NCBI RefSeq assembly: GCF_900635955.1
Contig: NZ_LR134201.1
Location: 248,001-312,000 of the forward strand
DNA from: Cedecea lapagei
GTDB lineage: Bacteria > Pseudomonadota > Gammaproteobacteria > Enterobacterales > Enterobacteriaceae
Direction of reading: 5' to 3'
Length of the DNA stretch: 64,000 bases
The first letter of the stretch is position 1; every line of letters begins with the position of its first letter. Shown here piece by piece: positions 56,072-64,000 of the stretch. Made by a program: the position numbers and the translations under genes. The notes under the pieces are model-generated. The model was not told the DNA's origin. It did not search any database and worked only from the letters and a program-made list of their open reading frames with translations.

Positions 56072-57139
56072 TTAGCCGCCGGCGGGGTATTCCTGAACGG
56101 TGATCTGAAGCGTGAGCTTTTTGTCTTCACGCATGACTTCTACCGGGATCACGGAGCCCGGACGAATTTCCGCGACCTGATCCATGGTTTCCAGCGCCGA
56201 GATGGCCGGCTTGTGGTTGACCGAGATAATGACGTCATTGACCTGGATGCCCGCCTGCGCGGCCGGGCCGTCCGGTGATACCGCGTTGACGATAATCCCC
56301 TGCAGCTGATCGATACCGGTTGATGGGCCGTGCAGCGGGGTGATCTCCCTGCCGCCAATGCCAATATAGCCGCGAATGACCCGGCCATCGCGGATCAGCT
56401 TATCCATTATCTTGGTCGCCAGCTGGGTCGGTATCGCAAAGCCAATCCCTTCCGGCGTCTCGCCGTCATTGCTTTTGTCAAACGACAGAGTATTAATGCC
56501 CATCAGTTCGCCCAGCGAGTTCACCAGCGCCCCGCCGGAGTTGCCGCGGTTAATGGAGGCGTCGGTCTGCAGGAATGACTGGCGGCCCGAAGGACTGAGA
56601 CCAATACGGCCGGTGGCGCTGATAATGCCCTGAGTCACCGTCTGCCCGAGGTTGTAAGGGTTACCGATGGCCATAACGACGTCGCCGATATGCGGCTGGC
56701 GCTTGCCGTTAATCGGAATAATCGGCAGGTTGGTGGCGTTGATTTTCAGCACAGCGAGATCGGTCAGGCTATCTGAGCCAATCAGCAGCGCTTCAAACAC
56801 GCGTCCATCCTGGAGAGCGACGATGATCTGCTCTGCATCGTTAATAACGTGTTTGTTGGTGATGATATAGCCGCGGCCATCCATGATGACGCCGGAGCCC
56901 AGCGTCTTGATTTGTAGCTGGTTCTGGCCGTTATTGCCGACACTGCGGTTATAGACGTTGACCACCGCAGGGGCAGCACGACGCACCGCCGGATTAAAGC
57001 TCATTGGCGTTTCATCCGTGCTGTCATATTGTGCGGGCGCAAGCGGGCCAACGGCTTTGCGTAACGACGGCATCGCGAGCAGCAGCAGCCCCGCGACAAT
57101 CAGCCCAATGACCACCGAACGTAAGATCTTTAGAAACAT
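56072..57139 (-). CDS. degS: Site-1 periplasmic serine protease DegS
   Basis: The 355-aa product (E. coli length) is the membrane-anchored sensor that cleaves RseA when misfolded outer-membrane protein C-termini bind its PDZ domain, starting the sigma-E response. An N-terminal anchor is at about 5-25. The trypsin-like triad is His97 (TNKHVI), Asp127 (SLTDLAV) and Ser201 (GNSGG). One PDZ domain follows (about 255-350). It lies 88 bp downstream of degQ on the same strand; a perfect hairpin separates them. Confidence 0.98.
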   Translation of the reverse strand: MFLKILRSVVIGLIVAGLLLLAMPSLRKAVGPLAPAQYDSTDETPMSFNPAVRRAAPAVVNVYNRSVGNNGQNQLQIKTLGSGVIMDGRGYIITNKHVINDAEQIIVALQDGRVFEALLIGSDSLTDLAVLKINATNLPIIPINGKRQPHIGDVVMAIGNPYNLGQTVTQGIISATGRIGLSPSGRQSFLQTDASINRGNSGGALVNSLGELMGINTLSFDKSNDGETPEGIGFAIPTQLATKIMDKLIRDGRVIRGYIGIGGREITPLHGPSTGIDQLQGIIVNAVSPDGPAAQAGIQVNDVIISVNHKPAISALETMDQVAEIRPGSVIPVEVMREDKKLTLQITVQEYPAGG

Positions 57140-57187
57140 GAGTTTGAGTTAATAAGTAAGAGATCGAACGCAGAATAGCATGAGTTG

Positions 57188-57215
57188 AACGGACATCGTA
57201 CAGACGATGTCCGTT
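57188..57215 (-). terminator. Hairpin between degQ and degS
   Basis: AACGGACATCGT and ACGATGTCCGTT form a perfect 12-bp stem with a 4-nt loop, 12 nt after the degQ stop. The plus strand continues TTTCTC; the minus strand has no T-run, so it may be a 3'-end stabiliser or a weak terminator rather than a strong stop for degQ. Confidence 0.6.
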
Positions 57216-57227
57216 TCTCTGCTTCCG

Positions 57228-58598
57228 TTAACGCAAGAGCAAATAGAGGCTCTGTTCGCCGCGAACAACATGCAGCGCAATGACCGCAGGTTTGGCCTCA
57301 AGCACTTTACGCATTTCGGCGAGAGTATGGATACGCTCGCGGTTTATGCCGATAATTATATCGTCTTTATGCAGGCCCACCTGAGCGGCCGGCGTGCCTT
57401 TCTCCACGTTATCCAGACGAATACCTTTGCCGCCGTCTTTCAGTTGCCCATCGCTCAGCGTGGCGCCCTGCAGCGCAGGCAGGATCATTTCAGCGCTGGC
57501 GGAGGAGGCGGTGCTCTTATCCAGCGTAACGCTAACTTCCAGCGGTTTACCGTCGCGCAGCAGGCCGAGTTTTACCACGGTGCCCGGCTCGGTAGTGGCA
57601 ATCTTCGCCCTGAGCTCGGCAAAACTGCTCAGCGCATTACCGTTCAGGCTGGTGATGATATCCCCGGCTTTGACGCCGGCTTTTGCCGAGCCTGACTGCG
57701 GGAGCACTTCACTGACAAACGCCCCGCGCTGGGCTGAAAGATTAAAGGCTTTGGCGATGTCTGCGTTCATCTCCATGCCTTTAATGCCCAGCAGGCCGCG
57801 TTTGACTTCCCCAAATTCCATCAGCTGTTTCGAGAGGGTTTGCGCCATATTGCTGGGGATGGCGAAACCAATTCCCACGCTACCGCCGGCAGGGGCAAGA
57901 ATAGCCGTGTTAATGCCAATCAGCTCGCCGTTCAGGTTCAGCAGCGCGCCGCCGGAGTTCCCACGGTTGATTGAGGCGTCGGTCTGAATAAAGTTTTCCA
58001 GACCCTCAAGGTTCAGCCCGCTGCGGCCCAGGGCAGAGACAATACCGGAGGTTGCGGTTTGGCCCAGGCCAAACGGATTACCTACCGCAACGGCAAAGTC
58101 GCCTACCTTAAGCTTGTCGGAGTCTGCTACCTTGATTTCGGTTAACCCGGTGGCATTTTGCAGCTGGAGCAGCGCGATATCGCTCTGATCGTCGCCGCCA
58201 ATCAGTTTGGCGTCAAACTCACGCCCGTCGTTCAGCTGAACGCTGATTTTTTGCGCCTGGTTAATCACGTGATTATTGGTCAGCACATAGCCTTTGGCGG
58301 CGTTAATGATGACGCCGGAGCCTAAGCCTTCAAACTGCTGCGGCGTGTCGGAGGGCGCGTCATCCCCGTAGAATTTCTTGAACTCTTCCGGCACCTTCTG
58401 GCCAGAGGCCGATGCGGTACCTTCAACCCTTACGCTGACCACCGCGGGCAGCACTTTTTCCAGCATTGGCGCAAGGCTTGGCAGCGCCGGTTGGCCTGGA
58501 ACCTGGGAAGGCAGCGACGCGTTCGCCAGAGGGGATGCGCCGAGCGTCAGACCGACGCTTAACGCTAATGCACTCAATAGCCGTGTTTGTTTCTTCAT
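57228..58598 (-). CDS. degQ: Periplasmic serine endoprotease DegQ
   Basis: The 456-aa product (455 in E. coli) is the soluble HtrA-family protease and chaperone of periplasmic quality control. A signal peptide of about 27 residues ends ASPLANA. The triad is His110 (TNNHVI), Asp140 (DQSDIALL) and Ser215 (RGNSGG). Two PDZ domains follow (about 255-350 and 365-450). The ATG at 58598 aligns with the family; in-frame codons upstream to 58646 do not. degS follows on the same strand. Confidence 0.97.
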   Translation of the reverse strand: MKKQTRLLSALALSVGLTLGASPLANASLPSQVPGQPALPSLAPMLEKVLPAVVSVRVEGTASASGQKVPEEFKKFYGDDAPSDTPQQFEGLGSGVIINAAKGYVLTNNHVINQAQKISVQLNDGREFDAKLIGGDDQSDIALLQLQNATGLTEIKVADSDKLKVGDFAVAVGNPFGLGQTATSGIVSALGRSGLNLEGLENFIQTDASINRGNSGGALLNLNGELIGINTAILAPAGGSVGIGFAIPSNMAQTLSKQLMEFGEVKRGLLGIKGMEMNADIAKAFNLSAQRGAFVSEVLPQSGSAKAGVKAGDIITSLNGNALSSFAELRAKIATTEPGTVVKLGLLRDGKPLEVSVTLDKSTASSASAEMILPALQGATLSDGQLKDGGKGIRLDNVEKGTPAAQVGLHKDDIIIGINRERIHTLAEMRKVLEAKPAVIALHVVRGEQSLYLLLR

Positions 58599-58779
58599 TG
58601 GATGCTGGCTCTCGTCACCTGGAAAAAGGAATACCCACTCACTCAATCGATGTTATTGAAATATCAATCGACTCACAATCGTGCCACTCAGAAAGAATAA
58701 GACAATTAAATGATAGCTGGGTCAGGGAAGGATGGGGGCACATGAACCGTGCCCCGGAAAAAAGCTGAAGCGGAGGAGA

Positions 58780-59178
58780 TTAATCGCGTTTTGCCCCGGC
58801 GCGAAGCAGGCCGGATGCGCCTTCTGAATAGTCACGCGGCATTTGGACCGGCGCCTGATCGTTACCGGCTTCGGATTCGGCCAGACGGTTACGGAACGGA
58901 TTGGCTTCCGCTGTCATCTCAGGCAGCAGGCTGCTGGAGCTTTTTGCCATGTGCTGATAAAGCTGGCGATAATCGTGCGCCATGTTGTCCAGCAGTTCGG
59001 CGCTGCGGGCAAAGTGGCTGACTAACTCTTCGCGGTACTCTTCAAGCTCCGCTTTGTTTTTTTCCAGCTCATACTGCAGAGCCTGCTGTTGGCGCAGCTT
59101 ACGGTTGCCGAAACGCATGGCCACGGCGCCGATAATAAGGCCTACCACTAACCCAATAAGCGCATATTCCCAAGTCAT
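58780..59178 (-). CDS. zapG: Z-ring-associated protein ZapG (YhcB)
   Basis: The 132-aa product (E. coli length) is a single-pass inner-membrane protein of DUF1043 that links cell division and envelope synthesis. One N-terminal membrane segment (about 5-22, YALIGLVVGLIIGAVAMR) is followed by a long coiled coil (about 25-80) and a disordered C-terminus ending GASGLLRAGAKRD. It is transcribed alone, divergent from zapE, another Z-ring-associated gene 176 bp away. Confidence 0.95.
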   Translation of the reverse strand: MTWEYALIGLVVGLIIGAVAMRFGNRKLRQQQALQYELEKNKAELEEYREELVSHFARSAELLDNMAHDYRQLYQHMAKSSSSLLPEMTAEANPFRNRLAESEAGNDQAPVQMPRDYSEGASGLLRAGAKRD

Positions 59179-59354
59179 GAACTTCTCCCGTTATCTTGTG
59201 ATTCCGTAGGGTAATGTAGCCACTATAACCGTTAACCTAAGAGAAGTGGAATCCTGACGCAGCATCGCTTAGGGTAGAACGGCCTTTTTTTCGACAACCG
59301 GCTCGAAAAAGGCGGTGAACGGCTATCCGATTATAAAGGGAACATAATAATACC

Positions 59355-60479
59355 ATGCAAAATCTCTCTCCTGCATCGCGCTACCAGCAGGCTCTGGCAG
59401 AAGGCAGCTTCCAACCCGATGACGTACAGCGTGAGGCGATTATGCGCCTGGACGCGATCTGGCAGACCCTCTCCTCTGCGCCAAAGCCCGCCGCTTCCGG
59501 CAGGTTGTTGTCGAAATTTGGCAAGCTGTTGGGTAAAAAAGAGGCTCAGACGGAGCAGGAGCCCGCTCGTGGTCTATATATGTGGGGCGGTGTGGGGCGC
59601 GGTAAAACCTGGCTGATGGATATGTTTTTTCAGAGTCTGCCGGGTGAGCGTAAACTTCGGCTGCACTTCCACCGCTTTATGCTGCGTGTACATGAAGAAT
59701 TAGCGCAGCAGCAGGGGCATACCGATCCGCTGGAAATCATCGCCGACGGGTTTAAAGCTGAGACAGACGTGCTCTGCTTCGACGAGTTTTTTGTCTCCGA
59801 TATCACCGATGCGATGCTGCTTGGCACACTGATGAAAGCGCTTTTCGCGCGCGGCATCACGCTGGTGGCGACGTCGAACATTCCGCCGGACGATCTCTAC
59901 CGTAATGGGCTGCAGCGCGCACGGTTCTTACCGGCTATCGAAGCGATTAAGCGCTATTGCGACGTGATGAACGTCGACGCCGGCATTGATTATCGTCTGA
60001 GAACGTTGACCCAGGCACACCTCTGGCTTTCGCCGCTCAACGAGGAGTCTGCTCAGCAGATGGAGAAGCTTTATTCGGCGCTGGCGGGCGCTAAACGTGA
60101 AGGTGAGCCGGTGCTGGAAGTGAATCATCGCCCGCTGGCAACCCTCGGCATGGCTAACCAGACGCTGGCGGTTGCTTTTACCACGCTGTGCGTGGACGCC
60201 CGCAGCCAGCATGACTACATTGCGCTCTCCCGGCAGTTTCACACCGTGATGCTGTTTAATGTGCCGGTGATGACCACGCTAATGGAGAATGAGGCGCGCC
60301 GCTTTATCGCGCTGGTGGACGAATTCTACGAACGCCACGTCAAGCTGGTGGTCTCCGCTGAGACCGAGCTATTCGCGATTTATCAAGGGGAAAGGCTTAA
60401 GTTTGAGTTCCAGCGCTGCCTCTCCAGGCTGCAGGAAATGCAAAGCGAAGAGTATTTGCGCCGCGCTCATCTGCCCTGA
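59355..60479 (+). CDS. zapE: Cell-division ATPase ZapE (YhcM)
   Basis: The 374-aa product (375 in E. coli) is an AFG1-like ATPase that acts at the Z-ring during late division and under anaerobiosis or heat. Walker A is GGVGRGKT (78-85), Walker B is LCFDEFFV (about 137-144), and an arginine-containing sensor region follows (ATSNIPPDDLYRNGLQR). It is monocistronic. A 227-bp leader and promoter region separates it from rplM. Confidence 0.96.
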   Translation: MQNLSPASRYQQALAEGSFQPDDVQREAIMRLDAIWQTLSSAPKPAASGRLLSKFGKLLGKKEAQTEQEPARGLYMWGGVGRGKTWLMDMFFQSLPGERKLRLHFHRFMLRVHEELAQQQGHTDPLEIIADGFKAETDVLCFDEFFVSDITDAMLLGTLMKALFARGITLVATSNIPPDDLYRNGLQRARFLPAIEAIKRYCDVMNVDAGIDYRLRTLTQAHLWLSPLNEESAQQMEKLYSALAGAKREGEPVLEVNHRPLATLGMANQTLAVAFTTLCVDARSQHDYIALSRQFHTVMLFNVPVMTTLMENEARRFIALVDEFYERHVKLVVSAETELFAIYQGERLKFEFQRCLSRLQEMQSEEYLRRAHLP

Positions 60480-60535
60480 CGATGAATATGTGATATCAAC
60501 GACAAATTGTGGTCGATCTTTGAGGTCGACTTCTC

Positions 60536-60706
60536 TATAATCTTGCGACCCCACGTTACAACCAAAGTTTTTTTCCCAAAACTTTTGTCGTGCCGGCATA
60601 GGCTATTCGAAGGGGTAGGTTTGCTGGACAATGTCGCGTGAACCTCGACTGATTTTAAACGTTTGGGTGTTCACCAACGTGTAACTATATATTGGGTAAG
60701 CTTTTA
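60536..60706 (+). promoter_or_regulatory. rplM-rpsI promoter and leader
   Basis: A consensus -10 TATAAT lies at 60536-60541, with no clear -35 at 17 bp. The transcript would have a leader of about 155 nt. CCCAAAAC (about 60575) can pair with GTTTGGG (60661-60667), enclosing much of it. In E. coli, L13 represses this operon by binding the rplM leader; this fold is where I would look for the site. Confidence 0.55.
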
Positions 60707-61135
60707 ATGAAAACTTTTACAGCTAAACCAGAAACTGTACAGCGCGACTGGTATGTCGTTGATGCTGAAGGTAAGACCTTAGGTCGTCTGGCTACTGAAC
60801 TGGCTCGCCGTCTGCGCGGTAAGCATAAAGCGGAATACACTCCGCACGTTGATACTGGTGATTACATCATCGTTCTGAACGCTGACAAAGTTGCTGTTAC
60901 CGGCAACAAGCGTACTGACAAAGTGTACTACCACCACACCGGCCACATCGGTGGTATCAAACAAGCGACCTTTGAAGAGATGATTGCCCGCCGTCCTGAG
61001 CGTGTGATTGAAATCGCGGTTAAAGGCATGCTGCCAAAGGGCCCGCTGGGTCGTGCAATGTTCCGTAAACTGAAAGTTTACGCGGGCACCGAGCACAACC
61101 ACGCGGCACAGCAACCGCAAGTTCTGGACATTTAA
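60707..61135 (+). CDS. rplM: 50S ribosomal protein L13
   Basis: From the ATG at 60707 the product is 142 aa, the E. coli length, starting MKTFTAKPETVQRDWYVVDA. L13 is an early-assembly protein of the large subunit. GKTLGRLATELARRLRGKHK, RPERVIEIAVKGMLPKGPLG and the C-terminus QQPQVLDI are typical. The in-frame ATG at 60692 adds five residues not found in the family. rpsI follows after 15 bp. Confidence 0.99.
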   Translation: MKTFTAKPETVQRDWYVVDAEGKTLGRLATELARRLRGKHKAEYTPHVDTGDYIIVLNADKVAVTGNKRTDKVYYHHTGHIGGIKQATFEEMIARRPERVIEIAVKGMLPKGPLGRAMFRKLKVYAGTEHNHAAQQPQVLDI

Positions 61136-61147
61136 TCGGGATTATAG

Positions 61148-61543
<396 letters not shown>

Positions 61544-61865
61544 TTGTTCTCTGCTTACGCAGAAAGGCAATTGGCAAAAACCCGGTCCTGGCACCGGGTT
61601 TTTTTATGCGCGTAATTTATATTATTGCTTCTAACATTTTGAAATACTTTGTCTTTCAGGCAAATTCAATCTGTGACCACCACAATACCGGTAAAATCTG
61701 GTAAACTATCAACCAATTTTCTGCCCAAATGTCGGCATCAGGTTGTTCTTCGCCACGCTTTACGGCGTTAGCGGTGCTCCGGCAAAGCGTTGGGTAATAA
61801 ACGGTCAGGTTAGTCGCCGCTTGCGGCTATTAGCAGTAATTTTCTGGATAAACTTGGAGGTTTTC
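61544..61865 (+). promoter_or_regulatory. 322-bp region between rpsI and sspA
   Basis: Its left part is the rpsI terminator. The right part is the sspA promoter and leader, ending in ACTTGGAGG before the ATG. TAAAAT and TAAACT (about 61692-61707) are possible -10 boxes, but I cannot choose between them. A GCCGC-TT-GCGGC hairpin lies in the leader near 61817-61828. I see no gene. Confidence 0.5.
61576..61606 (+). terminator. Terminator of rplM-rpsI
   Basis: AAAACCCGGT and ACCGGGTTTT pair around CCTGGC and run into seven T, 34 nt after the rpsI stop. Confidence 0.93.
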
Positions 61866-62507
61866 ATGGCTGTCGCTGCCAACAAACGTTCGGTGATGAC
61901 GCTGTTTTCCGGTCCTACTGACATCTACAGCCACCAGGTGCGTATCGTACTGGCTGAAAAAGGTGTTAGCGTTGAAATTGAGCATGTGGAAACGGATAAC
62001 CTGCCTCAGGATCTGATTGACCTCAACCCAAATCACAGCGTACCGACCCTGGTTGACCGCGAGCTGACGCTGTGGGAATCCCGCATCATCATGGAATACC
62101 TTGATGAGCGTTTCCCGCACCCACCTTTGATGCCGGTTTACCCGGTAGCGCGTGGTGAAAGCCGTCTGTACATGCATCGCATTGAGAAAGACTGGTACAC
62201 CCTGATGAACGTGGTGATGAACGGCTCCGCGCAGGAAGCGGACGCGGCGCGTAAGCAGCTGCGTGAAGAGCTGCTGAGCATTGCACCGGTGTTCACCCAG
62301 AAGCCTTTCTTCCTGAGCGACGAGTTCAGCCTGGTAGACTGCTACCTGGCGCCGCTGCTGTGGCGTTTGCCGCAGATGGGTATTGAGCTGACAGGGGCAG
62401 GTTCTAAAGAGATGAAAGGGTATATGACCCGCGTCTTTGAGCGTGACTCCTTCCTCGCCTCTTTGACCGAACCTGAGCGCGAAATGCGTCTGCAGACTCG
62501 AGGCTAA
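61866..62507 (+). CDS. sspA: Stringent starvation protein A
   Basis: From the ATG at 61866 the product is 213 aa (212 in E. coli). SspA binds RNA polymerase and lowers H-NS levels under starvation and acid stress. It has a glutathione S-transferase fold (N-terminal thioredoxin-like SVMTLFSGPTDIYSHQVRIV, the conserved VPTLVDRELTLWESRIIMEY) but no glutathione-binding chemistry is known. The PHPPLMPVYP surface pocket is intact. The C-terminus ends MRLQTRG rather than the E. coli MRLGRS. In-frame codons back to 61743 are leader. Confidence 0.97.
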   Translation: MAVAANKRSVMTLFSGPTDIYSHQVRIVLAEKGVSVEIEHVETDNLPQDLIDLNPNHSVPTLVDRELTLWESRIIMEYLDERFPHPPLMPVYPVARGESRLYMHRIEKDWYTLMNVVMNGSAQEADAARKQLREELLSIAPVFTQKPFFLSDEFSLVDCYLAPLLWRLPQMGIELTGAGSKEMKGYMTRVFERDSFLASLTEPEREMRLQTRG

Positions 62508-62510
62508 GTG

Positions 62511-63011
62511 ATGGATATGTCGCAGCTGTCGCCGCGCCGTCCTTACCTGTTGCGCGCCTTCTATGAGTGGCTGCTGGATAACCAGCTGACGCCGCATCTG
62601 GTGGTAGATATTACGCTGCCGGGTGTAGAGGTGCCGATGGAGTATGCGCGAGACGGGCAAATTGTGCTGAACATCGCACCGCGCGCCGTGGGCAACCTGG
62701 AGCTGGCGAACGACGAAGTGCGCTTTAACGCGCGTTTTGGCGGCGTGCCTCGCCAGGTGAACGTCCCGATGGCCGCCGTTTTGGCTATCTACGCACGTGA
62801 GAACGGAGCAGGCACGATGTTTGAGCCGGAAGCGGGCTATGATGAAGACGCTGAAAGCCATAATGACGATCGCTCCGATGCCGGCGTGTCTGAAACAGTG
62901 ATGCAGGTTATTGACGGCGATCGCCCGGATCACGGCGATGATGACAATCACCCGGATGACGATCCGCCGCCGCCGCGCGGTGGTCGCCCCGCACTGCGCG
63001 TGGTGAAATAA
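62511..63011 (+). CDS. sspB: ClpXP adaptor SspB
   Basis: The 166-aa product (165 in E. coli) binds ssrA-tagged and other substrates and delivers them to ClpXP. The folded substrate-binding domain covers about residues 1-112 (RRPYLLRAFYEWLLDNQLTP, VRFNARFGGVPRQV). A flexible acidic linker rich in Asp and Pro follows, ending in the ClpX-tethering peptide RGGRPALRVVK. The ATG lies 3 bp after the sspA stop; a GTG one codon earlier is possible. Confidence 0.97.
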   Translation: MDMSQLSPRRPYLLRAFYEWLLDNQLTPHLVVDITLPGVEVPMEYARDGQIVLNIAPRAVGNLELANDEVRFNARFGGVPRQVNVPMAAVLAIYARENGAGTMFEPEAGYDEDAESHNDDRSDAGVSETVMQVIDGDRPDHGDDDNHPDDDPPPPRGGRPALRVVK

Positions 63012-63012
63012 C

Positions 63013-63044
63013 AAAAAAGCCAGTCGAAAAGACTGGCTTTTTTT
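63013..63044. terminator. Bidirectional terminator between sspB and gltD
   Basis: AGCCAGTC-GAAAA-GACTGGCT is a perfect 8-bp stem with A and T runs on both sides, 6 nt after the sspB stop and between convergent genes. A second hairpin, CTGGCGGC-CGAA-GCCGCCAG (about 63053-63072), lies between it and the gltD stop. Confidence 0.92.
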
Positions 63045-63080
63045 ATGGCGCTCTGGCGGCCGAAGCCGCCAGGTTTACGC

Positions 63081-64000
63081 TTAGACTTCGAGGAAGTTCA
63101 GGATCCCGTCCGCGGCTTTACGCCCTTCAGCGATAGCCGTCACCACCAGATCGGAACCGCGAACGATGTCGCCACCGGCGAAGATTTTCGGGTTGCTGGT
63201 CTGGAATGCGTTCTCACTGCCTTCAGGCGCGATGATGCGGCCCTGGCTGTCCAGCTCGACGCTGTGCTGCGCCAGCCACGTCATGCTGTGAGGACGGAAG
63301 CCAAACGCCATCACTACCGCATCGGCGGCCAGCACGTGCTCGGAACCGGCGACGATCTCCGGGCGACGACGGCCGTTAGCATCCGGCGCGCTCAGTTCTG
63401 TACGCGCAACCTTCACGCCGCACACGCGACCGTTAGCGTTAATTTCTACGCCCAGCGGCTGCAGGTTGAACTGGAACTCCACGCCTTCTTCACGCGCGTT
63501 TTTCACTTCACGCTTAGAGCCCGGCATGTTCTCTTCGTCACGGCGATAGGCGCAAATGACGTGGCTCGCGCCCTGGCGGATGGATGTGCGCACACAGTCC
63601 ATGGCGGTATCACCGCCGCCCAGCACAACGACACGTTTGCCTTCCATGCTGATGTAAGGCTCTTCAGCCGTATCAGCAAAGCCCATGATTTGCTTGGTGT
63701 TGGCGATGAGGAACGGCAGAGCGTCATAAACGCCCGGCGCATCTTCATTCTCTAATCCACCGCGCATTGACTGATAGGTGCCGACGCCAAGGAACACGGA
63801 ATCGTATTCGCTCAGCAGCTCGTCCATCTGCACGTCACGGCCAACTTCGGTATTGAGTTTAAATTCAATCCCCATACCGCTGAAGATTTCGCGGCGCTTG
63901 GTCATCACCTCTTTTTCCAGCTTAAAGGCCGGAATACCGAAGGTCAGCAGTCCGCCGATTTCTGGATGTCTGTCGTAAACCACCGCCTTCACGCCGTTAC
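63081..64000 (-). CDS. gltD: Glutamate synthase small subunit (3' part)
   Basis: This is the C-terminal 306 or so residues of the glutamate synthase beta subunit, an NADPH- and FAD-dependent oxidoreductase that feeds electrons to GltB for glutamate synthesis. The start lies beyond the window (family length about 472 aa). Visible parts are NGVKAVVYDRHPEIGGLLTFG, the NADPH loop VVVLGGGDTAMDCVR and the FAD-end motif PKIFAGGDIVRGSDLVVTAI. It ends GILNFLEV. Confidence 0.98.
   Translation of the reverse strand, partial: NGVKAVVYDRHPEIGGLLTFGIPAFKLEKEVMTKRREIFSGMGIEFKLNTEVGRDVQMDELLSEYDSVFLGVGTYQSMRGGLENEDAPGVYDALPFLIANTKQIMGFADTAEEPYISMEGKRVVVLGGGDTAMDCVRTSIRQGASHVICAYRRDEENMPGSKREVKNAREEGVEFQFNLQPLGVEINANGRVCGVKVARTELSAPDANGRRRPEIVAGSEHVLAADAVVMAFGFRPHSMTWLAQHSVELDSQGRIIAPEGSENAFQTSNPKIFAGGDIVRGSDLVVTAIAEGRKAADGILNFLEV

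Noticed and set aside
61830..63014. 394-codon open frame on the minus strand across sspA-sspB
   Set aside because: It lies antisense to two certain genes, has the composition of a codon-complement shadow (rich in Arg, Gln and His), and shows no ribosome-binding site or family.

Overview
The window is a stretch of core chromosome from a member of the Enterobacteriaceae. Almost every gene has a close Escherichia coli K-12 counterpart in the same order, running from the alpha ribosomal operon (rpsD-rpoA-rplQ) to gltD. The 16S rRNA V1 and V3 loops and the presence of genes that K-12 lacks (aroQ, an alpha carbonic anhydrase, an intact yhdW, an extra aldehyde dehydrogenase) point to the Enterobacter/Klebsiella/Cedecea side of the family. 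I cannot fix the genus from this window alone.

Layout. 1-3177 (+): end of the alpha operon, yhdN-zntR and arfA. 3113-7937 (-): mscL, then the def-fmt-rsmB-trkA group for Met-tRNA formylation, deformylation, rRNA methylation and K+ uptake. 8066-11850 (+): the compact dprA-smg-yrdD-tsaC-aroE-yrdB run, convergent with yrdA. 12381-18650 (+): an rrnD-type rRNA operon (16S, tRNA-Ile, tRNA-Ala, 23S, 5S, tRNA-Thr, second 5S) with P1/P2 promoters, two boxA sites and a double terminator. 18701-23413 (-): the yhdZ-Y-X-W general amino-acid ABC transporter and the lipoprotein yhdV. 23697-31198 (-): dusB-fis, the carbonic anhydrase, prmA, panF-yhdT and aroQ-accB-accC. 31430-34274 (-): msrPQ and acuI.

34481-46766 (+): csrD, the cell-shape genes mreBCD, yhdE (maf), rng, yhdP and tldD. 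46936-52716: the LysR regulator aaeR, divergent from the aaeXAB efflux operon, then an aldehyde dehydrogenase. 52752-63011: yhcO (barstar), two tandem DUF1471 genes, argR, mdh, the HtrA-family proteases degS and degQ, zapG, zapE, rplM-rpsI and sspA-sspB. The window ends inside gltD.

I found no prophage, insertion sequence, CRISPR array or defence island, and no broken gene apart from the two cut by the window edges. No gene set here looks like an undescribed multi-gene system. The signals most worth checking are: (1) a pair of about 170-bp intergenic elements, 89% identical over a 75-bp core, with covariation in a central stem, each capped by its own matched pair of hairpins and placed in the same orientation about 10 nt after a stop codon; (2) an arfA gene that has lost the usual stop just after its regulatory hairpin and runs into the mscL 3' end; (3) two single-base expansions in normally conserved parts of the 16S gene; (4) tandem DUF1471 genes; (5) strong unexplained inverted repeats between argR and mdh.
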